Shown: positions 1 to 8,862, numbered from the stretch's first letter. The stretch is 64,000 bases of DNA from Desulfovibrio sp. (GCA_031287575.1 JAITSV010000034.1:1-64000), one strand, 5' to 3'. The notes: generated by a model not told the origin, from the letters alone. Numbers and translations: made by a program.

Positions 1-110
1 ACGCTCTGCGGTCGCCATCCGTAATGTTCGCGCTACGCGCTCACATAACGGCTGCCGCAAAAGGTTCCTTCCCCCAGACCCCCATCCTCCCAAACTTTTT
101 AATTGTGGGG
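1..110. repeat. Truncated copy of the dispersed hairpin repeat
   Basis: Bases 1-58 are a copy of the loop module, recognisable by GGTCGCCATCCGTAATG and by ATAACGGCTGCCGC. It is followed by a hairpin remnant and the tail CCCCATCCTCCCAAACTTTT at about 80-99. Related copies lie at 853, 3621, 4905, 8594, 10889, 11016 and 13735. The left part runs off the window edge. No gene is visible before 151. Confidence 0.6.
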
Positions 111-150
111 ATGGAAATCCAACGCGGATATCCGCAGAAGGATCGGGGAC

Positions 151-822
151 ATGGGCGGATTCATCACCAAGGCGCTACGCAAGATTCGCGAGGAGGGGCT
201 GACCCCGCGCGACATCGTGTCCTACGGCTGCATGGCCGTGCATCGCAACGCATCCTGCCTGTGGGGCACGGTGCGCATGCGGCTGAAGGCCGCGCTGTTC
301 GGCGTGCGGCTGGGCGGCGGGTGCGAGTGCTGCGGCGCCATCATCCTGCAGCGCTGGCCGGGCAGCCGCATCGAACTGGGGCGCGGGGTGGGCATCATTT
401 CCTCGTCGCGGCGGTGCACATCCGCCACCATCCACGCGCCCACCCGGCTGCGCACCTTTGCGGGCAGCGCCGCCATCCTGATCGGCGACGGCGTGACCAT
501 GAACGGCACGGCCATCACCGCCCGCTCGCGCACCATCCGCATCGGCAAGGGGACCATGATCGGCCCCAACTGCGTGATCACCGATTCCGACTTCCACGCG
601 CCGTGGCCGCCGGAAACGCGCCTGACCACCCCGGCCTGCGAGCGCGACCGCGACGTGACCATCGGTGCCGACGTCTGGCTAGGCATGCGCTGCATCGTGC
701 TCAAGGGCGTGACCATCGGCGACGGGGCCATCGTGGCCGCGGGCAGCGTGGTCACCCGCGACGTGCCCCCCGCCACCCTCGTGGCAGGCACGCCCGCCCG
801 CGTGGTGCGGCAGTTGCCGTAG
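151..822 (+). CDS. Hexapeptide-repeat acyltransferase (LbH fold)
   Basis: Predicted 223-aa O- or N-acyltransferase of the left-handed parallel beta-helix family, probably acetylating a sugar or lipid-linked sugar in the cytoplasm. From about residue 60 the sequence shows repeating [LIV]-G-x4 turns ([43 protein letters not shown]). It ends with the family's typical closing block [20 protein letters not shown]. The catalytic-type His is probably the one in DSDFHAP. I chose ATG 151 over the in-frame TTG at 103 because GAAGGATCGGGG precedes it and the extension is not family-like. A flippase gene follows after a repeat, so a role in surface-polysaccharide decoration is inferred. The exact substrate cannot be read from the sequence. 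Confidence 0.85.
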   Translation: MGGFITKALRKIREEGLTPRDIVSYGCMAVHRNASCLWGTVRMRLKAALFGVRLGGGCECCGAIILQRWPGSRIELGRGVGIISSSRRCTSATIHAPTRLRTFAGSAAILIGDGVTMNGTAITARSRTIRIGKGTMIGPNCVITDSDFHAPWPPETRLTTPACERDRDVTIGADVWLGMRCIVLKGVTIGDGAIVAAGSVVTRDVPPATLVAGTPARVVRQLP

Positions 823-852
823 CTTTTCATTTTCGCCCCTGATCACAGCCCC

Positions 853-921
853 TAGAAAAAAGTTTGGGGGGATGGGGGTCCGGGGGAAGGAGACCCTTTT
901 TAAAGGGTCCCTTCCCCCGGT
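853..921. repeat. Dispersed hairpin repeat, inverted copy
   Basis: This copy starts with AAAAAAGTTTGGGGGGATGG and continues into a stem whose arms are GGGGGAAGGAGACCCTTT and AAAGGGTCCCTTCCCCC. It sits between an acyltransferase stop and a flippase start and is oriented opposite to the copy at 1-110. It could act as a bidirectional terminator or an RNA-stabilising hairpin. No ORF crosses it convincingly. Confidence 0.65.
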
Positions 922-946
922 TCCTCCCCTTCTCCGCAGGACATTC

Positions 947-2482
947 ATGACCCAACAAACCCTTGCCAAGCGATACGCGTTCAAGCTGCTGGCGAACGTG
1001 GCGTCCATCCCGGTGTACCTGACCATGGAGGCGGTGCTGCCGCGCGCCCTGGGCCCCACGGGGTACGGCAACTACAGCTTTGCCACGAACATGTTCCAGC
1101 AGTTCGCGGGGTTCCTGGACATGGGCACCTCCACCTGCTTCTACAACGCGTTGTCGCGGCGGCAGCAGGAATTCGGGCTGGTGTCGTTCTACGTGCGGGT
1201 GGCGGCACTGGTGCTGGCCATCACCATGCTGTTCTCGCTGTCGGCGTACGTGCCGGGGCTGGGGCAATGGCTGCTGCCGGACGTGCCCGCGTGGATCGTG
1301 CCGCTGGCGGCCCTGTGGGCGTTTCTGTCGTGGTGGGGGCGGGTGCTGCGCTCCATGAACGACGCTTTGGGGGTGACGGTATCCAGCGAGATTTCGCGCA
1401 CGGTGCTGAACCTGGCCAGCGTGGGGGCGCTGCTGGCGCTGTTCCTGCTGGGCTGGCTGAACATGGGCACCCTGTTCGCGCACCAGTACGCGACGCTGAT
1501 CGCGCTGGCGGTGGGGTACGCCATGGTGCTGCGCGGGGGCTGGCCCACGGTGAGCTTTCGCATGGACCGGGAAACCCGGCGGGCCTACACGCGTGAATTC
1601 GCGGACTACAGCACGCCGCTGTTCGTGCAGGCGCTGGCGTCCACCGTCTTTCTGGTGGCGGAGCGCTGGCTGCTGCAAACCTTCAACGGCAGCGCGCAGC
1701 AGGGGTTCTTTGCCCTGTCGCAAAAGGTGGGCATGGCCTGCTTCCTGTTCGTATCAGCCATGACGCCGCTGGTCATGCGCGAGTTGTCCATTGCCTGGGG
1801 CAAGGGCGACCGGACGGAAATGGGCAGGCTGATGGACCGCTTTGCGCCGCTGCTGTTCACGGTGGCGGGCTATTTTTCGTGCTTCACGGCCATGGAGGCC
1901 CCGGCGGTGGTGCGCATCTTCGGCGGGGCGGACTACGCGGCGGCCATCCTGCCGGTACAGATCATGGCCCTGTACCCGGTGCACCAGGCTTACGGTCAGC
2001 TTGCCGGGTCGGTGTTCTACGCCACGGGCCGCACCCGCACCATGCGCAACATGGCGGTGACGGAATACATCCTGGGCTTCGGCCTGTCGTGGCTGCTGCT
2101 GGCCCCGGCGGACAAGTTCGGCTTCGGCCTAGGGGCCATGGGCCTTGCGGTAAAGACGGTGCTGGTCCAGTTCCTGTCGGTCAATTTCATGCTGTGGATG
2201 AGTTCGCGCATCATCCCGCTGAACTACCTGCGCAACGTGGCGCATCAGGCGCTGTGCCTGGCCTTTCTGGCTGGCGCGGCGTGGGCCTGCCGCAGCCTGA
2301 CCATTGCCACGGGGCTGGGGGATGCGCAGGACATCGTGCGCTTCTTCGTTTCCGGCGTGATCTATTCCGCGCTGGTGGGCGGGGCGGTGCTGGCCGTGCC
2401 GCAACTGGTGGGCCTTACCCGGCAGGACCTGCGCGGGCTGGCCACGCGGGCGCTGGGGCGGTTCCGCAAGTCCGGGACGTAG
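947..2482 (+). CDS. Wzx-type polysaccharide flippase (MOP superfamily)
   Basis: Predicted 511-aa inner-membrane protein that would move an undecaprenyl-linked oligosaccharide across the cytoplasmic membrane. It is almost entirely hydrophobic, with 12 or more likely membrane segments. The N-terminus LPRALGPTGYGNYSFATN is typical of Wzx/RfbX-like exporters (LGPxxYGxYSF). Length fits the family's usual 400-520 aa. ATG 947 is preferred over an upstream in-frame codon at 872, which lies inside the intergenic hairpin. CGCAGG lies just upstream as a weak ribosome site. Neighbouring acyltransferase, sugar-nucleotide and glycosyltransferase genes support a surface-polysaccharide role. The transported sugar is unknown. 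Confidence 0.85.
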   Translation: MTQQTLAKRYAFKLLANVASIPVYLTMEAVLPRALGPTGYGNYSFATNMFQQFAGFLDMGTSTCFYNALSRRQQEFGLVSFYVRVAALVLAITMLFSLSAYVPGLGQWLLPDVPAWIVPLAALWAFLSWWGRVLRSMNDALGVTVSSEISRTVLNLASVGALLALFLLGWLNMGTLFAHQYATLIALAVGYAMVLRGGWPTVSFRMDRETRRAYTREFADYSTPLFVQALASTVFLVAERWLLQTFNGSAQQGFFALSQKVGMACFLFVSAMTPLVMRELSIAWGKGDRTEMGRLMDRFAPLLFTVAGYFSCFTAMEAPAVVRIFGGADYAAAILPVQIMALYPVHQAYGQLAGSVFYATGRTRTMRNMAVTEYILGFGLSWLLLAPADKFGFGLGAMGLAVKTVLVQFLSVNFMLWMSSRIIPLNYLRNVAHQALCLAFLAGAAWACRSLTIATGLGDAQDIVRFFVSGVIYSALVGGAVLAVPQLVGLTRQDLRGLATRALGRFRKSGT

Positions 2483-2532
2483 CGCCGCATTCACGCAGTA
2501 CCGGCACAGCATTCTCACCCACTACCGACATA

Positions 2533-2561
2533 TTGCACCCCGCATCGTGCGCGGCTATACT
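2533..2561 (+). promoter_or_regulatory. Candidate sigma-70 promoter for the aldolase gene
   Basis: TTGCAC at 2533-2538 and TATACT at 2556-2561 are separated by 17 bases. The site is in the 348-base gap between the flippase and aldolase genes. The transcript would have a leader of about 260 bases. Apart from this promoter I see nothing else in the gap. Confidence 0.4.
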
Positions 2562-2830
2562 GCCACGGCCTGAAAAGCCCCCCTGCCAGGCCGCGCGGTG
2601 CGGTCCGCACGGGGGGCACGGGACAACGGGCCACGGGGCGCGCCACCGGCTGCACGGCATGACCGGGGCGCGGCCTTACGCACCGGGCGCAACTGGACGC
2701 GACCTACGCAACCGGGCGCAACCTTGCGCAGCCCGGCCCGCGCGGTTTCCACATCATCGACGGACGCCACCGCGCCCGCCCCACACCATCCGGCGGCATT
2801 GCCGCCGCACCGCACGCGAACGCAACCACC

Positions 2831-3610
2831 ATGATCACCGCACGCGACATTCGGGAAAAGATGCGCCGGGGCGAAGCCACCATCGGCACCTGGATGCAAA
2901 TTCCTTCCACCGACGTGGCCGAAATCCTTGGCCGGTCCGGCTACGACTGGGTGGCCGTGGACCTGGAGCACGCCGCCTTCACCCGCAGCCAGCTGCCGGA
3001 CGCCTTCCGCGCCATCGAGCTTGGCGGGGCCGCGCCCTTTGCCCGCGTGGCAGAAGCCACCCTGACCGAGATCAAGGCATCGCTGGATTCCGGCGCTCGG
3101 GGCCTTATCTTTCCCATGATCGAAACCCGCGAACAGCTGGACGCCGCCATCGGCTGGGCGCTGTACCCCCGCACCGACGGCCCTTCCGGCATACGCGGCG
3201 TGGGCTACTGCCGGGCCAACCTGTTCGGCCGCGAGTTCGCGCCCTACATGAACGAAACCGCCCGCGACACCCTGTTCGTGGCGCAGATCGAGCACATCCG
3301 CGCGGTGGACAACCTGGACGCCATCCTGTCCCACCCGCGCCTGGACGCCATCATGGTGGGGCCGTACGACCTTTCCGGCTCCATGGGGCTTACCGCGCAG
3401 TTCGACCATCCGGACTTTCTCGCCGCGCTGGACCGCATCGCCGCCGCCGCGCGGGCTCACGACGTGCCCATGGGCCTGCACATCGTGCAGCCCGACACGG
3501 CGGACCTTGCGCGCCGCATCGGCGAAGGCTACCGGTTCATCGCGTGGTGCATTGATGCGGTGTTCCTGTACCGCAATTGTACTTGTCCGCCTGCTGGCGG
3601 TGCCGCGTAG
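2831..3610 (+). CDS. HpcH/HpaI-family aldolase
   Basis: Predicted 259-aa class II (metal-dependent) aldolase that cleaves or forms 2-keto-3-deoxy acids from pyruvate and an aldehyde. The family core is intact: GTWMQIPSTDVAEI, VAVDLEHAAFT (active-site His region), PFARV (Arg), QIEHI (metal-binding Glu) and GPYDLSGSMG (metal-binding Asp). Length matches the 250-265 aa of the family. The last 12 residues (CTCPPAGGAA region) are not family-like, and a hairpin repeat begins soon after the stop, so the C-terminus may have been altered by that insertion. The upstream ribosome site is weak. Lying among CMP-sugar and epimerase genes, it could supply an ulosonic-acid precursor instead of degrading aromatics. 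That is inference. Confidence 0.85.
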   Translation: MITARDIREKMRRGEATIGTWMQIPSTDVAEILGRSGYDWVAVDLEHAAFTRSQLPDAFRAIELGGAAPFARVAEATLTEIKASLDSGARGLIFPMIETREQLDAAIGWALYPRTDGPSGIRGVGYCRANLFGREFAPYMNETARDTLFVAQIEHIRAVDNLDAILSHPRLDAIMVGPYDLSGSMGLTAQFDHPDFLAALDRIAAAARAHDVPMGLHIVQPDTADLARRIGEGYRFIAWCIDAVFLYRNCTCPPAGGAA

Positions 3611-3620
3611 TCCGGCTCCT

Positions 3621-3822
3621 GACTTGTCCTTTCGCCCGTTGACTTCCGACCCGAAGGGCGCGAAGCGTGGCCGTTGGGCGAGCTTGCGAGCCCTACGGAC
3701 ATCGTGCGCAACGAGGTCAAACTTCGCCGCCATATCGGTCGAATACAACAAGAGCATACTCCCTCATGGCGACCTCGTTTTCCTTGCCAACGGGCGAAAA
3801 CCCTGCGTTAGGAACTCTCGCT
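3621..3822. repeat. MITE-like hairpin repeat with nested loop module
   Basis: The outer arms are CTTTCGCCCGTTG near 3629 and CAACGGGCGAAAA near 3788. Inner arms AACGAGGTC (about 3710) and GACCTCGTT (about 3769) also pair. Shared core words are GTCAAACTTCGCC, ATCGGTCGAATAC and ATACTCCCTCATGGC, all of which recur at 16836-16980. Between the arms, 3660-3713 is an inverted copy of the loop module seen at 1-58. It fills most of the 358-base gap before the epimerase gene. Confidence 0.7.
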
Positions 3823-3968
3823 GACAGAAGGGCAGGACACCCCCGGGCCACGGCCCGACGCATCGCACCAGCAACCGAATCCATACGGCCCGCACCGCGC
3901 CCCCGATGCGCAGCGGACCACCCCGCCCACGGGCGGCATGGGGCACAGCCCCGAAGGGATGCAGCACA

Positions 3969-4883
3969 ATGAAGATCACCTTTTTCGGCGGGGCCGGGTT
4001 CCTCGGCTCCCACGTCTGCGACAAGCTTTCCGACGCCGGGCACGAAGTCACCATCGTGGACCTGCGCCCCTCGCCCTACCTGCGCGGCGACCAGCGCATG
4101 GTGGTCGGCAACGTCCTTGACGAGGCCGCCGTGGATGCCGCCATCGCCGGGGCCGACGCCGTGTTCAACTTCGCGGGCATCGCCGACATCGGCGAAGCCA
4201 ACCGCAAGCCCGTGGACACCGCCCGCATCAACGTGCTGGGCAACGTCATCCTGCTGGAAGCCTGCCGCAAGGCCGGTGTTTCGCGCTACGTGTTCGCCAG
4301 TTCGCTGTACGTGTACGGCAAGTCCGGCGGGTTCTACCGGTGCAGCAAGCAGGCCTGCGAACTATACATCGAAAACTACCAGGCCATGCACGGGCTGGAC
4401 TACACCATCCTGCGCTACGGCTCGCTGTACGGCCCCCGCGCCGACCGCCGCAACGCCATCAACCGCTTCGTGGCAGAGGCGCTGGAAACCGGGGCCATCA
4501 CCTACTACGGCAGCGCCACCGCCCTGCGCGAATACATCCACGTGGAAGACGCCGCCCTGTGCACCGTGGAAGTGCTGCAACCCGAATACGCCAACGAGAA
4601 CATCGTGCTTACCGGCAACCAGCCCATGCGGGTGGGTGACCTGTTCAAGATGATCGGCGAAATGCTGGGCAAGGACCTGAACGTGGTCTACCAGCACGAC
4701 CCCAACAGCGGCCACTACCAGGTCACGCCCTATGCCTTCATGCCCAAGGTGGGCAAGAAACTGGTGCCCAACCTGACCACCGACCTCGGCCAGGGCGTGC
4801 TGCGCGTGATGGAAGAAGTGCACCGCGAACTGCACCCCGACATGCACGACGTGGGCGGCTACCTGCTGCCCCGCGAGGAGTAG
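3969..4883 (+). CDS. NAD-dependent epimerase/dehydratase (extended SDR)
   Basis: Predicted 304-aa sugar-nucleotide epimerase or dehydratase. The N-terminus MKITFFGGAGFLGSHVCDKL carries the GxxGxxG NAD-binding turn and a following acidic strand end (VDLR). The catalytic YxxxK is seen as YRCSK near residue 120, with VFASSLYVYG just before it. RYGSLYGPR and the REYIHVEDAA block are typical of the GalE/RfbB-like group. ATG 3969 follows GAAGGGATG. The in-frame upstream ATG at 3906 lacks family similarity. Its substrate cannot be fixed. The cluster suggests a nucleotide sugar for a surface glycan. Confidence 0.85.
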   Translation: MKITFFGGAGFLGSHVCDKLSDAGHEVTIVDLRPSPYLRGDQRMVVGNVLDEAAVDAAIAGADAVFNFAGIADIGEANRKPVDTARINVLGNVILLEACRKAGVSRYVFASSLYVYGKSGGFYRCSKQACELYIENYQAMHGLDYTILRYGSLYGPRADRRNAINRFVAEALETGAITYYGSATALREYIHVEDAALCTVEVLQPEYANENIVLTGNQPMRVGDLFKMIGEMLGKDLNVVYQHDPNSGHYQVTPYAFMPKVGKKLVPNLTTDLGQGVLRVMEEVHRELHPDMHDVGGYLLPREE

Positions 4884-4904
4884 GACGCAGGCCGCAGGGC
4901 ATCC

Positions 4905-5050
4905 ATAGATTTTGGAGAGGAAGAGTTATCGGGGAGGGGACCTTTTGCGGCAGCCGTTAGGTAAGCGCGAAGCGCGAACCTTACGGATGGCGACCGCAAC
5001 GCGTAAAAAGGTCTCCCTCCCCGACCCCCCCAAACTTTTTAATCGGGGGG
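4905..5050. repeat. Dispersed hairpin repeat with full loop module
   Basis: Outer arms GGGGAGGGGACC (4931 onward) and GGTCTCCCTCCCC (about 5010-5022) pair, followed by CCCCCCAAACTTTTTAATCG, a terminator-like tail. The loop (4947-5003) is an inverted copy of the module GCGTTGCGGTCGCCATCCG to AACGGCTGCCGC. This is the clearest example of module nested in a stem. It lies directly after the epimerase stop and may terminate that transcript. Confidence 0.7.
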
Positions 5051-5184
5051 GGACACTAAACCCCACGCGCTTCCAACTCGCTAGAATTTCTGCTCATTAA
5101 TCGGACAATGCCTTTCTTCCTTATACCCCGCAGCGGTCTTCCGCTGCGGGAGGCTGGTGCGGGGATGATGCAAGGAATTACGAG

Positions 5185-5281
5185 TTTCGTCGCCGGGCAA
5201 GGCGGATTGGCATTTTTGAGCGGAGCATACTCCTGTATGTGAGCATCAAAAATGCCAAGCCAACGCCGCCCGGCGGCGAAA
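5185..5281. repeat. Long imperfect hairpin of the MITE-like type
   Basis: Arms TTTCGTCGCCGGGC (5185-5198) and GCCCGGCGGCGAAA (5268-5281) differ at one position. Inner arms GGCATTTTTGA (5209-5219) and TCAAAAATGCC (5246-5256) pair perfectly. The loop contains GAGCATACTCC, resembling the GAGTATACTCCCT core of the copies at 3621 and 16836. It lies in the 495-base gap before the CMP-sugar synthetase. No gene is seen in that gap. Confidence 0.65.
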
Positions 5282-5378
5282 GACGGATTCCGCCCGCAGC
5301 ATACCCGCGCTGACCTGAGCGCCAGCACCGCCCCCAACCAGACATTTCCCGGCGCACCGCGCCGCCAAAGGAGCAGCC

Positions 5379-6149
5379 ATGAACATCGTCGCCATCATCC
5401 CCGCCCGCATGGGCTCCAGCCGCTTTCCGGGCAAGCCCATGGCCGACATCCACGGCGTGCCCATGGTGGGCCACGTCACCTTCCGCACGGCCATGAGCCC
5501 CACCCTGACCGCCACCTACGTGGCCACCTGCGACCAGGAAATCCAAGACTACGCCGAAAGCGCGGGCCTGAAGGCCGTCATGACCGGCGACCACCACGTG
5601 CGCTGCACCACCCGAACCGCCGAAGCCCTGCTGAAGATCGAAGCCGCCACCGGCCAGCGCGTGGACATCGTCGTCATGGTCCAGGGCGACGAACCCATGG
5701 TCACCCCCGACATGATCGACGCCGCCATCGCCCCCATGCTGGCCGACCCCGCCATCAACGTCACCAACCTGATGGCCCGCATGGAAACCGTGGAGGAATT
5801 CGAAGACCCCAACGAAGTCAAGGTGGTTGTGGACCTGAACTCCGACGCGCTGTACTTCTCGCGCGAGGCGGTACCCTCGCGCAAGAAGGGCGTCACCGAC
5901 GTGCCCATGCAGAAGCAGGTGTGCATCATCCCCTTCCGCCGCGACTACCTGCTGAAATTCAACGACATGCAGGAAACCCCGCTGGAAATCATCGAGTCGG
6001 TGGACATGATGCGCATCCTCGAACACGGCGAAAAGGTCCGCATGGTGCCCACCGACAAGCGCACCCTCAGCGTGGACACCCCCGAAGACCTCGCCCGCGT
6101 GGTGGACATGATGGCCGAGGACACCCTGCGCCTCGTCTACACGAAGTAA
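5379..6149 (+). CDS. KdsB-like CMP-sugar synthetase (cytidylyltransferase)
   Basis: Predicted 256-aa enzyme joining CMP from CTP to a 3-deoxy-ulosonic acid such as Kdo. The family P-loop-like start IIPARMGSSRFPGKPM is clear. QGDEPMV near residue 108 is the metal/nucleotide site of the family, and SVDTPEDL near the end matches the conserved C-terminal motif of KdsB. Length matches KdsB (about 245-255 aa). AAAGGAG precedes the ATG by a good distance. The next gene begins 10 bases downstream, so both are likely in one operon. Divergence from canonical KdsB (ARYxSTRLPGKPL) leaves the sugar specificity open. Kdo, an 8-amino ulosonate or another keto-acid are all possible. Confidence 0.85.
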   Translation: MNIVAIIPARMGSSRFPGKPMADIHGVPMVGHVTFRTAMSPTLTATYVATCDQEIQDYAESAGLKAVMTGDHHVRCTTRTAEALLKIEAATGQRVDIVVMVQGDEPMVTPDMIDAAIAPMLADPAINVTNLMARMETVEEFEDPNEVKVVVDLNSDALYFSREAVPSRKKGVTDVPMQKQVCIIPFRRDYLLKFNDMQETPLEIIESVDMMRILEHGEKVRMVPTDKRTLSVDTPEDLARVVDMMAEDTLRLVYTK

Positions 6150-6159
6150 CGGAGCCGCC

Positions 6160-6798
6160 ATGCCCACGCCGCACATGCCGCGCATGCCAGACATGTCGCG
6201 CCTTGCCGCCATCGCCGAGGAACTCTGGCTTTCGCTGTTCGCGTGGATTCCCACCGTCATCGGCGTGGGCGCGCGCCTTGTGGCGTGGCAACCGCTGTTC
6301 TGCCACTGCGGCCGGGTACGCTTCGGCCAGTCGGTGACGGTGCAGGGCTGCCGCAACATCGCGCTTGCCGATGGCGTGCGCATCGGCAAGGGCTGCCACC
6401 TGTACGCCCGCACCGGCGCGCTGGAGATGGGAGAAAACGCGGCCCTCAACGTCAACGTGGTGGTGGACGCCGACGGCGGGCACATCCGCATGGGCGCCCA
6501 CGTCACCGTGGGTCCCGGCACGGTCATCCGCGCGGCCAACCACAACTTCGACCGCACCGACGTGCCCATCATGTTCCAGGGGCACGAGTACGGCGAGGTG
6601 ACCATAGAGGACGACGTGTGGATCGCGGCCAACTGCACCATCACCCCCGGCGTGCACATCGGGCGCGGGGCCGTGGTGGGGGCCGGGGCCGTGGTGACCA
6701 GGGACGTGGAGCCGTACACCGTGGTGGGCGGCGTGCCCGCCAAGCCGCTGCGCAAGCGCGGCGTGCACGAGCGGGCCAGCACTCCCCCGGACGCCTAG
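6160..6798 (+). CDS. Hexapeptide-repeat acyltransferase
   Basis: Predicted 212-aa acetyltransferase of the left-handed beta-helix family. Hexapeptide turns run from about residue 50 (FGQSVTVQGC, IALADGVRIGKGCHLYA, IRMGAHVTVGPGTVI). The active-site His is probably in AANHNFDRT near residue 128. The closing block VVGAGAVVTRDVEPYTVVGG and the VPAKPLRKR ending are typical. GGAGCC lies just before the ATG, and the CMP-sugar synthetase stops 10 bases upstream, indicating co-transcription. It probably acetylates the same glycan or a precursor. The acceptor is unknown. Confidence 0.85.
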   Translation: MPTPHMPRMPDMSRLAAIAEELWLSLFAWIPTVIGVGARLVAWQPLFCHCGRVRFGQSVTVQGCRNIALADGVRIGKGCHLYARTGALEMGENAALNVNVVVDADGGHIRMGAHVTVGPGTVIRAANHNFDRTDVPIMFQGHEYGEVTIEDDVWIAANCTITPGVHIGRGAVVGAGAVVTRDVEPYTVVGGVPAKPLRKRGVHERASTPPDA

Positions 6799-6891
6799 CC
6801 AGCCCTCCATATCAGGCCAGTAGACAACGACACGCGCGGCATACCGCGCCACATGCCGAGGGGCCAAGCCCCCGGCAAAGGATAACGCATC

Positions 6892-7797
6892 ATGAAGGTA
6901 GCCATCACCACCTCGTCGTTCGCCAAGTTCAGCGACGAACCGCTGCGCCTGCTGCGCGAAGCGGGCCTGGAGTACGTGCTCAACCCCACGGGCCGCGCCA
7001 TCACCGAAGACGAGGCCATCGAACTGTTGCAGGGCTGCATCGGCGTGGCCGCGGGCACCGAGCCGCTGACCCGCCGGGTGATGCAGGCCCTGCCGGAGCT
7101 GAAGGTCATCTCGCGCTGCGGCACCGGCATGGACAGCGTGGACCGCGCCGCCGCCGCCGAACTGGGTATTGCCGTGCGCAACACGCCCGACGCGCCCACC
7201 CAGGCCGTGGCCGAACTGACCCTGGGCTACGCCCTGGACCTGATGCGCCTTGTCAGCCGCATGGACCGCGAACTGCGCGCGGGCACGTGGAAGAAGCGCA
7301 TGGGCAACCTGCTGGCGGGCAAGAAGGTGGGCCTGATCGGCTTTGGCCGCATTGGCCGGGCCACGGGCAAGCTGTTCGAGGCCTTCGGCTGCGAGGTGGC
7401 CTTTGCCGACCCGTTCGCCGAAAGCGACACCAACACCAAGATGGAAATGGACGCCCTGCTGGCCTGGGCGGACATTATCTCGTTGCACTGCTCGAAGCCG
7501 GAAGGCGGCGGGTACATCCTGGACGAACGCCGCCTTGGCCTGATGCGCCCCGGCACGTGGGTGATCAACGCCGCGCGCGGCGGACTCATCGACGAGGCCG
7601 CCCTGCACGCGCTGCTGGCTTCCGGCCATCTGGCCGGGGCCGCGCTGGACGTGTTCGTCAAGGAACCCTACGAAGGCCCCCTGCGCGAGCTGCCCAACGT
7701 CATCCTGACCCCGCACGTGGGTTCGTACGCCGTGGAAGCCCGCGTGAAGATGGAAACCGACACCATCCGCAACCTGCTGGACGCGCTGCCCAAATAG
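6892..7797 (+). CDS. D-isomer-specific 2-hydroxyacid dehydrogenase (PGDH-like)
   Basis: Predicted 301-aa NAD-dependent dehydrogenase related to D-3-phosphoglycerate dehydrogenase. The Rossmann loop GLIGFGRIGRATG sits near residue 147. Catalytic features are NAARGGLIDEAAL (Arg), the downstream Glu in the VKEPYEG region, and LTPHVGSYAVEA (His). It lacks the C-terminal ACT or intervening domain of serine-pathway SerA, so it is probably a specialised enzyme. It stands between an acyltransferase and an HAD phosphatase in the polysaccharide locus, so it may oxidise a sugar-acid intermediate. AAAGGATAACGCATC precedes the ATG. The substrate is uncertain. Confidence 0.8.
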   Translation: MKVAITTSSFAKFSDEPLRLLREAGLEYVLNPTGRAITEDEAIELLQGCIGVAAGTEPLTRRVMQALPELKVISRCGTGMDSVDRAAAAELGIAVRNTPDAPTQAVAELTLGYALDLMRLVSRMDRELRAGTWKKRMGNLLAGKKVGLIGFGRIGRATGKLFEAFGCEVAFADPFAESDTNTKMEMDALLAWADIISLHCSKPEGGGYILDERRLGLMRPGTWVINAARGGLIDEAALHALLASGHLAGAALDVFVKEPYEGPLRELPNVILTPHVGSYAVEARVKMETDTIRNLLDALPK

Positions 7798-7954
7798 GCA
7801 AAAAGCATCGGCAGGAAGCATCGGCGAAAGCCATTGGCGGAGAGCGCGGGGGAACGGCGCTCACCCCGGCAGCCTGCCGCGCGACCACATCCCGTTTCGG
7901 TGGCCCGCCCCGTCCCCTACTGTGCGGACGGGGCGACCATCCCCAAGGAGTACC

Positions 7955-8596
7955 ATGCCCCTTTCCTGCATCGTCTTCGACTGCGACGGCGTCATCCTGG
8001 AAAGCGTGAACGTGAAGACCGAAGCCTTCGCCCGCGTGGCCGAACCCTTCGGCGCGGACGCACGCGACCGCCTGGTGGCCTACCACATGGAACACGGCGG
8101 CGTGAGCCGTTACAAGAAGTTCGAGTGGCTGTACCGCGAAGTGCTGGGCCGCGAAATCACCTCCGACGAAATGGACGACCTGGGCCGCAAGTACGCGGAC
8201 TACGCCTTCGAAGGCGTGCTGAACGCCCCCATGGTGCCCGGCGCGCACGACGTGATCACCGCATGGCATGGCCGCGTGCCCATGTACGTGTGCTCCGGCG
8301 CCCCGCACGAGGAACTGGTGCACATCCTGACCGAGCGCGGGCTGGCGAAGTACTTCGAGGCCATCTACGGTTCGCCGCCCGGCAAGACCGACGTGCTGCG
8401 CCGCGCCGTGGAAAAGGCCGCCGTCCCCCCGGCGGAAGTGGTGATGATCGGCGACGCCAAGACCGACATGACCGCCGCCGAGACCGTGGGCACCCTGTTC
8501 TATGGCCGGGGCGAATCCTTCGCCGCCACCCCGCACCCGTGGGGGCATGACCTGACGGGGCTGAATGTGTGGCTGGAAGGTATCGCCAAGCCTTAG
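7955..8596 (+). CDS. HAD-family phosphatase
   Basis: Predicted 213-aa haloacid dehalogenase-like hydrolase, probably a sugar-phosphate phosphatase. Motif I is IVFDCDGVILES (nucleophile Asp near residue 9, acid Asp two later). Motif II is the VCSGAP strand. Motif III Lys is in PGKTDVLRR, and motif IV is MIGDAKTDMTAA. A helical cap inserted after motif I gives the beta-phosphoglucomutase-like C1 type. ATG 7955 follows AAGGAGTACC and is preferred to the in-frame 7922 codon. In this cluster a role removing phosphate from an ulosonate 8- or 9-phosphate before CMP activation is possible. Confidence 0.85.
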   Translation: MPLSCIVFDCDGVILESVNVKTEAFARVAEPFGADARDRLVAYHMEHGGVSRYKKFEWLYREVLGREITSDEMDDLGRKYADYAFEGVLNAPMVPGAHDVITAWHGRVPMYVCSGAPHEELVHILTERGLAKYFEAIYGSPPGKTDVLRRAVEKAAVPPAEVVMIGDAKTDMTAAETVGTLFYGRGESFAATPHPWGHDLTGLNVWLEGIAKP

Positions 8597-8768
8597 CCCA
8601 AATCGTCCTTTTGCCCGCTGCCTGCGTCAGGACAGCTTTTTGTTCCGGTCGAATACCGCATGGACGCGTTGCGGTCGCCATCCGTAATGCTCGAAGACTC
8701 GCATAACGGCTGCCGCACTCCCTCCACAAAAAGCCGTCCTTCCTTGGCAGCGAACAAAAATCCTGATT
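8594..8768. repeat. MITE-like hairpin with nested loop module
   Basis: Left terminus CCCAAATCGTCCTTTTGCCC and right terminus near 8738-8768 (CAGCGAACAAAAATCCTGAT then TTGGGG) form an imperfect terminal inverted repeat. Inner arms AGGACAGCTTTTTGT and ACAAAAAGCCGTCCT pair next. Bases 8666-8716 hold the loop module (GCGTTGCGGTCGCCATCCG to AACGGCTGCCGC). It begins at the stop codon of the HAD gene. The rest of the gap to 8862 holds only the ribosome site of the next gene. Confidence 0.7.
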
Positions 8769-8862
8769 TGGGGAAAGCGTTGGAGTTCGGGCATACCGCA
8801 AAGCCGGACGCCACACCGGCGCGGCTCCCCGCGCCTTTCGCACCACCCGCAAAGGAGCCTTC

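Noticed and set aside
2555..3757. 400-aa minus-strand ORF opposite the aldolase gene
   Set aside because: Antisense to a clear HpcH-type gene. It has no family similarity or ribosome site and arises from GC-rich codon bias.
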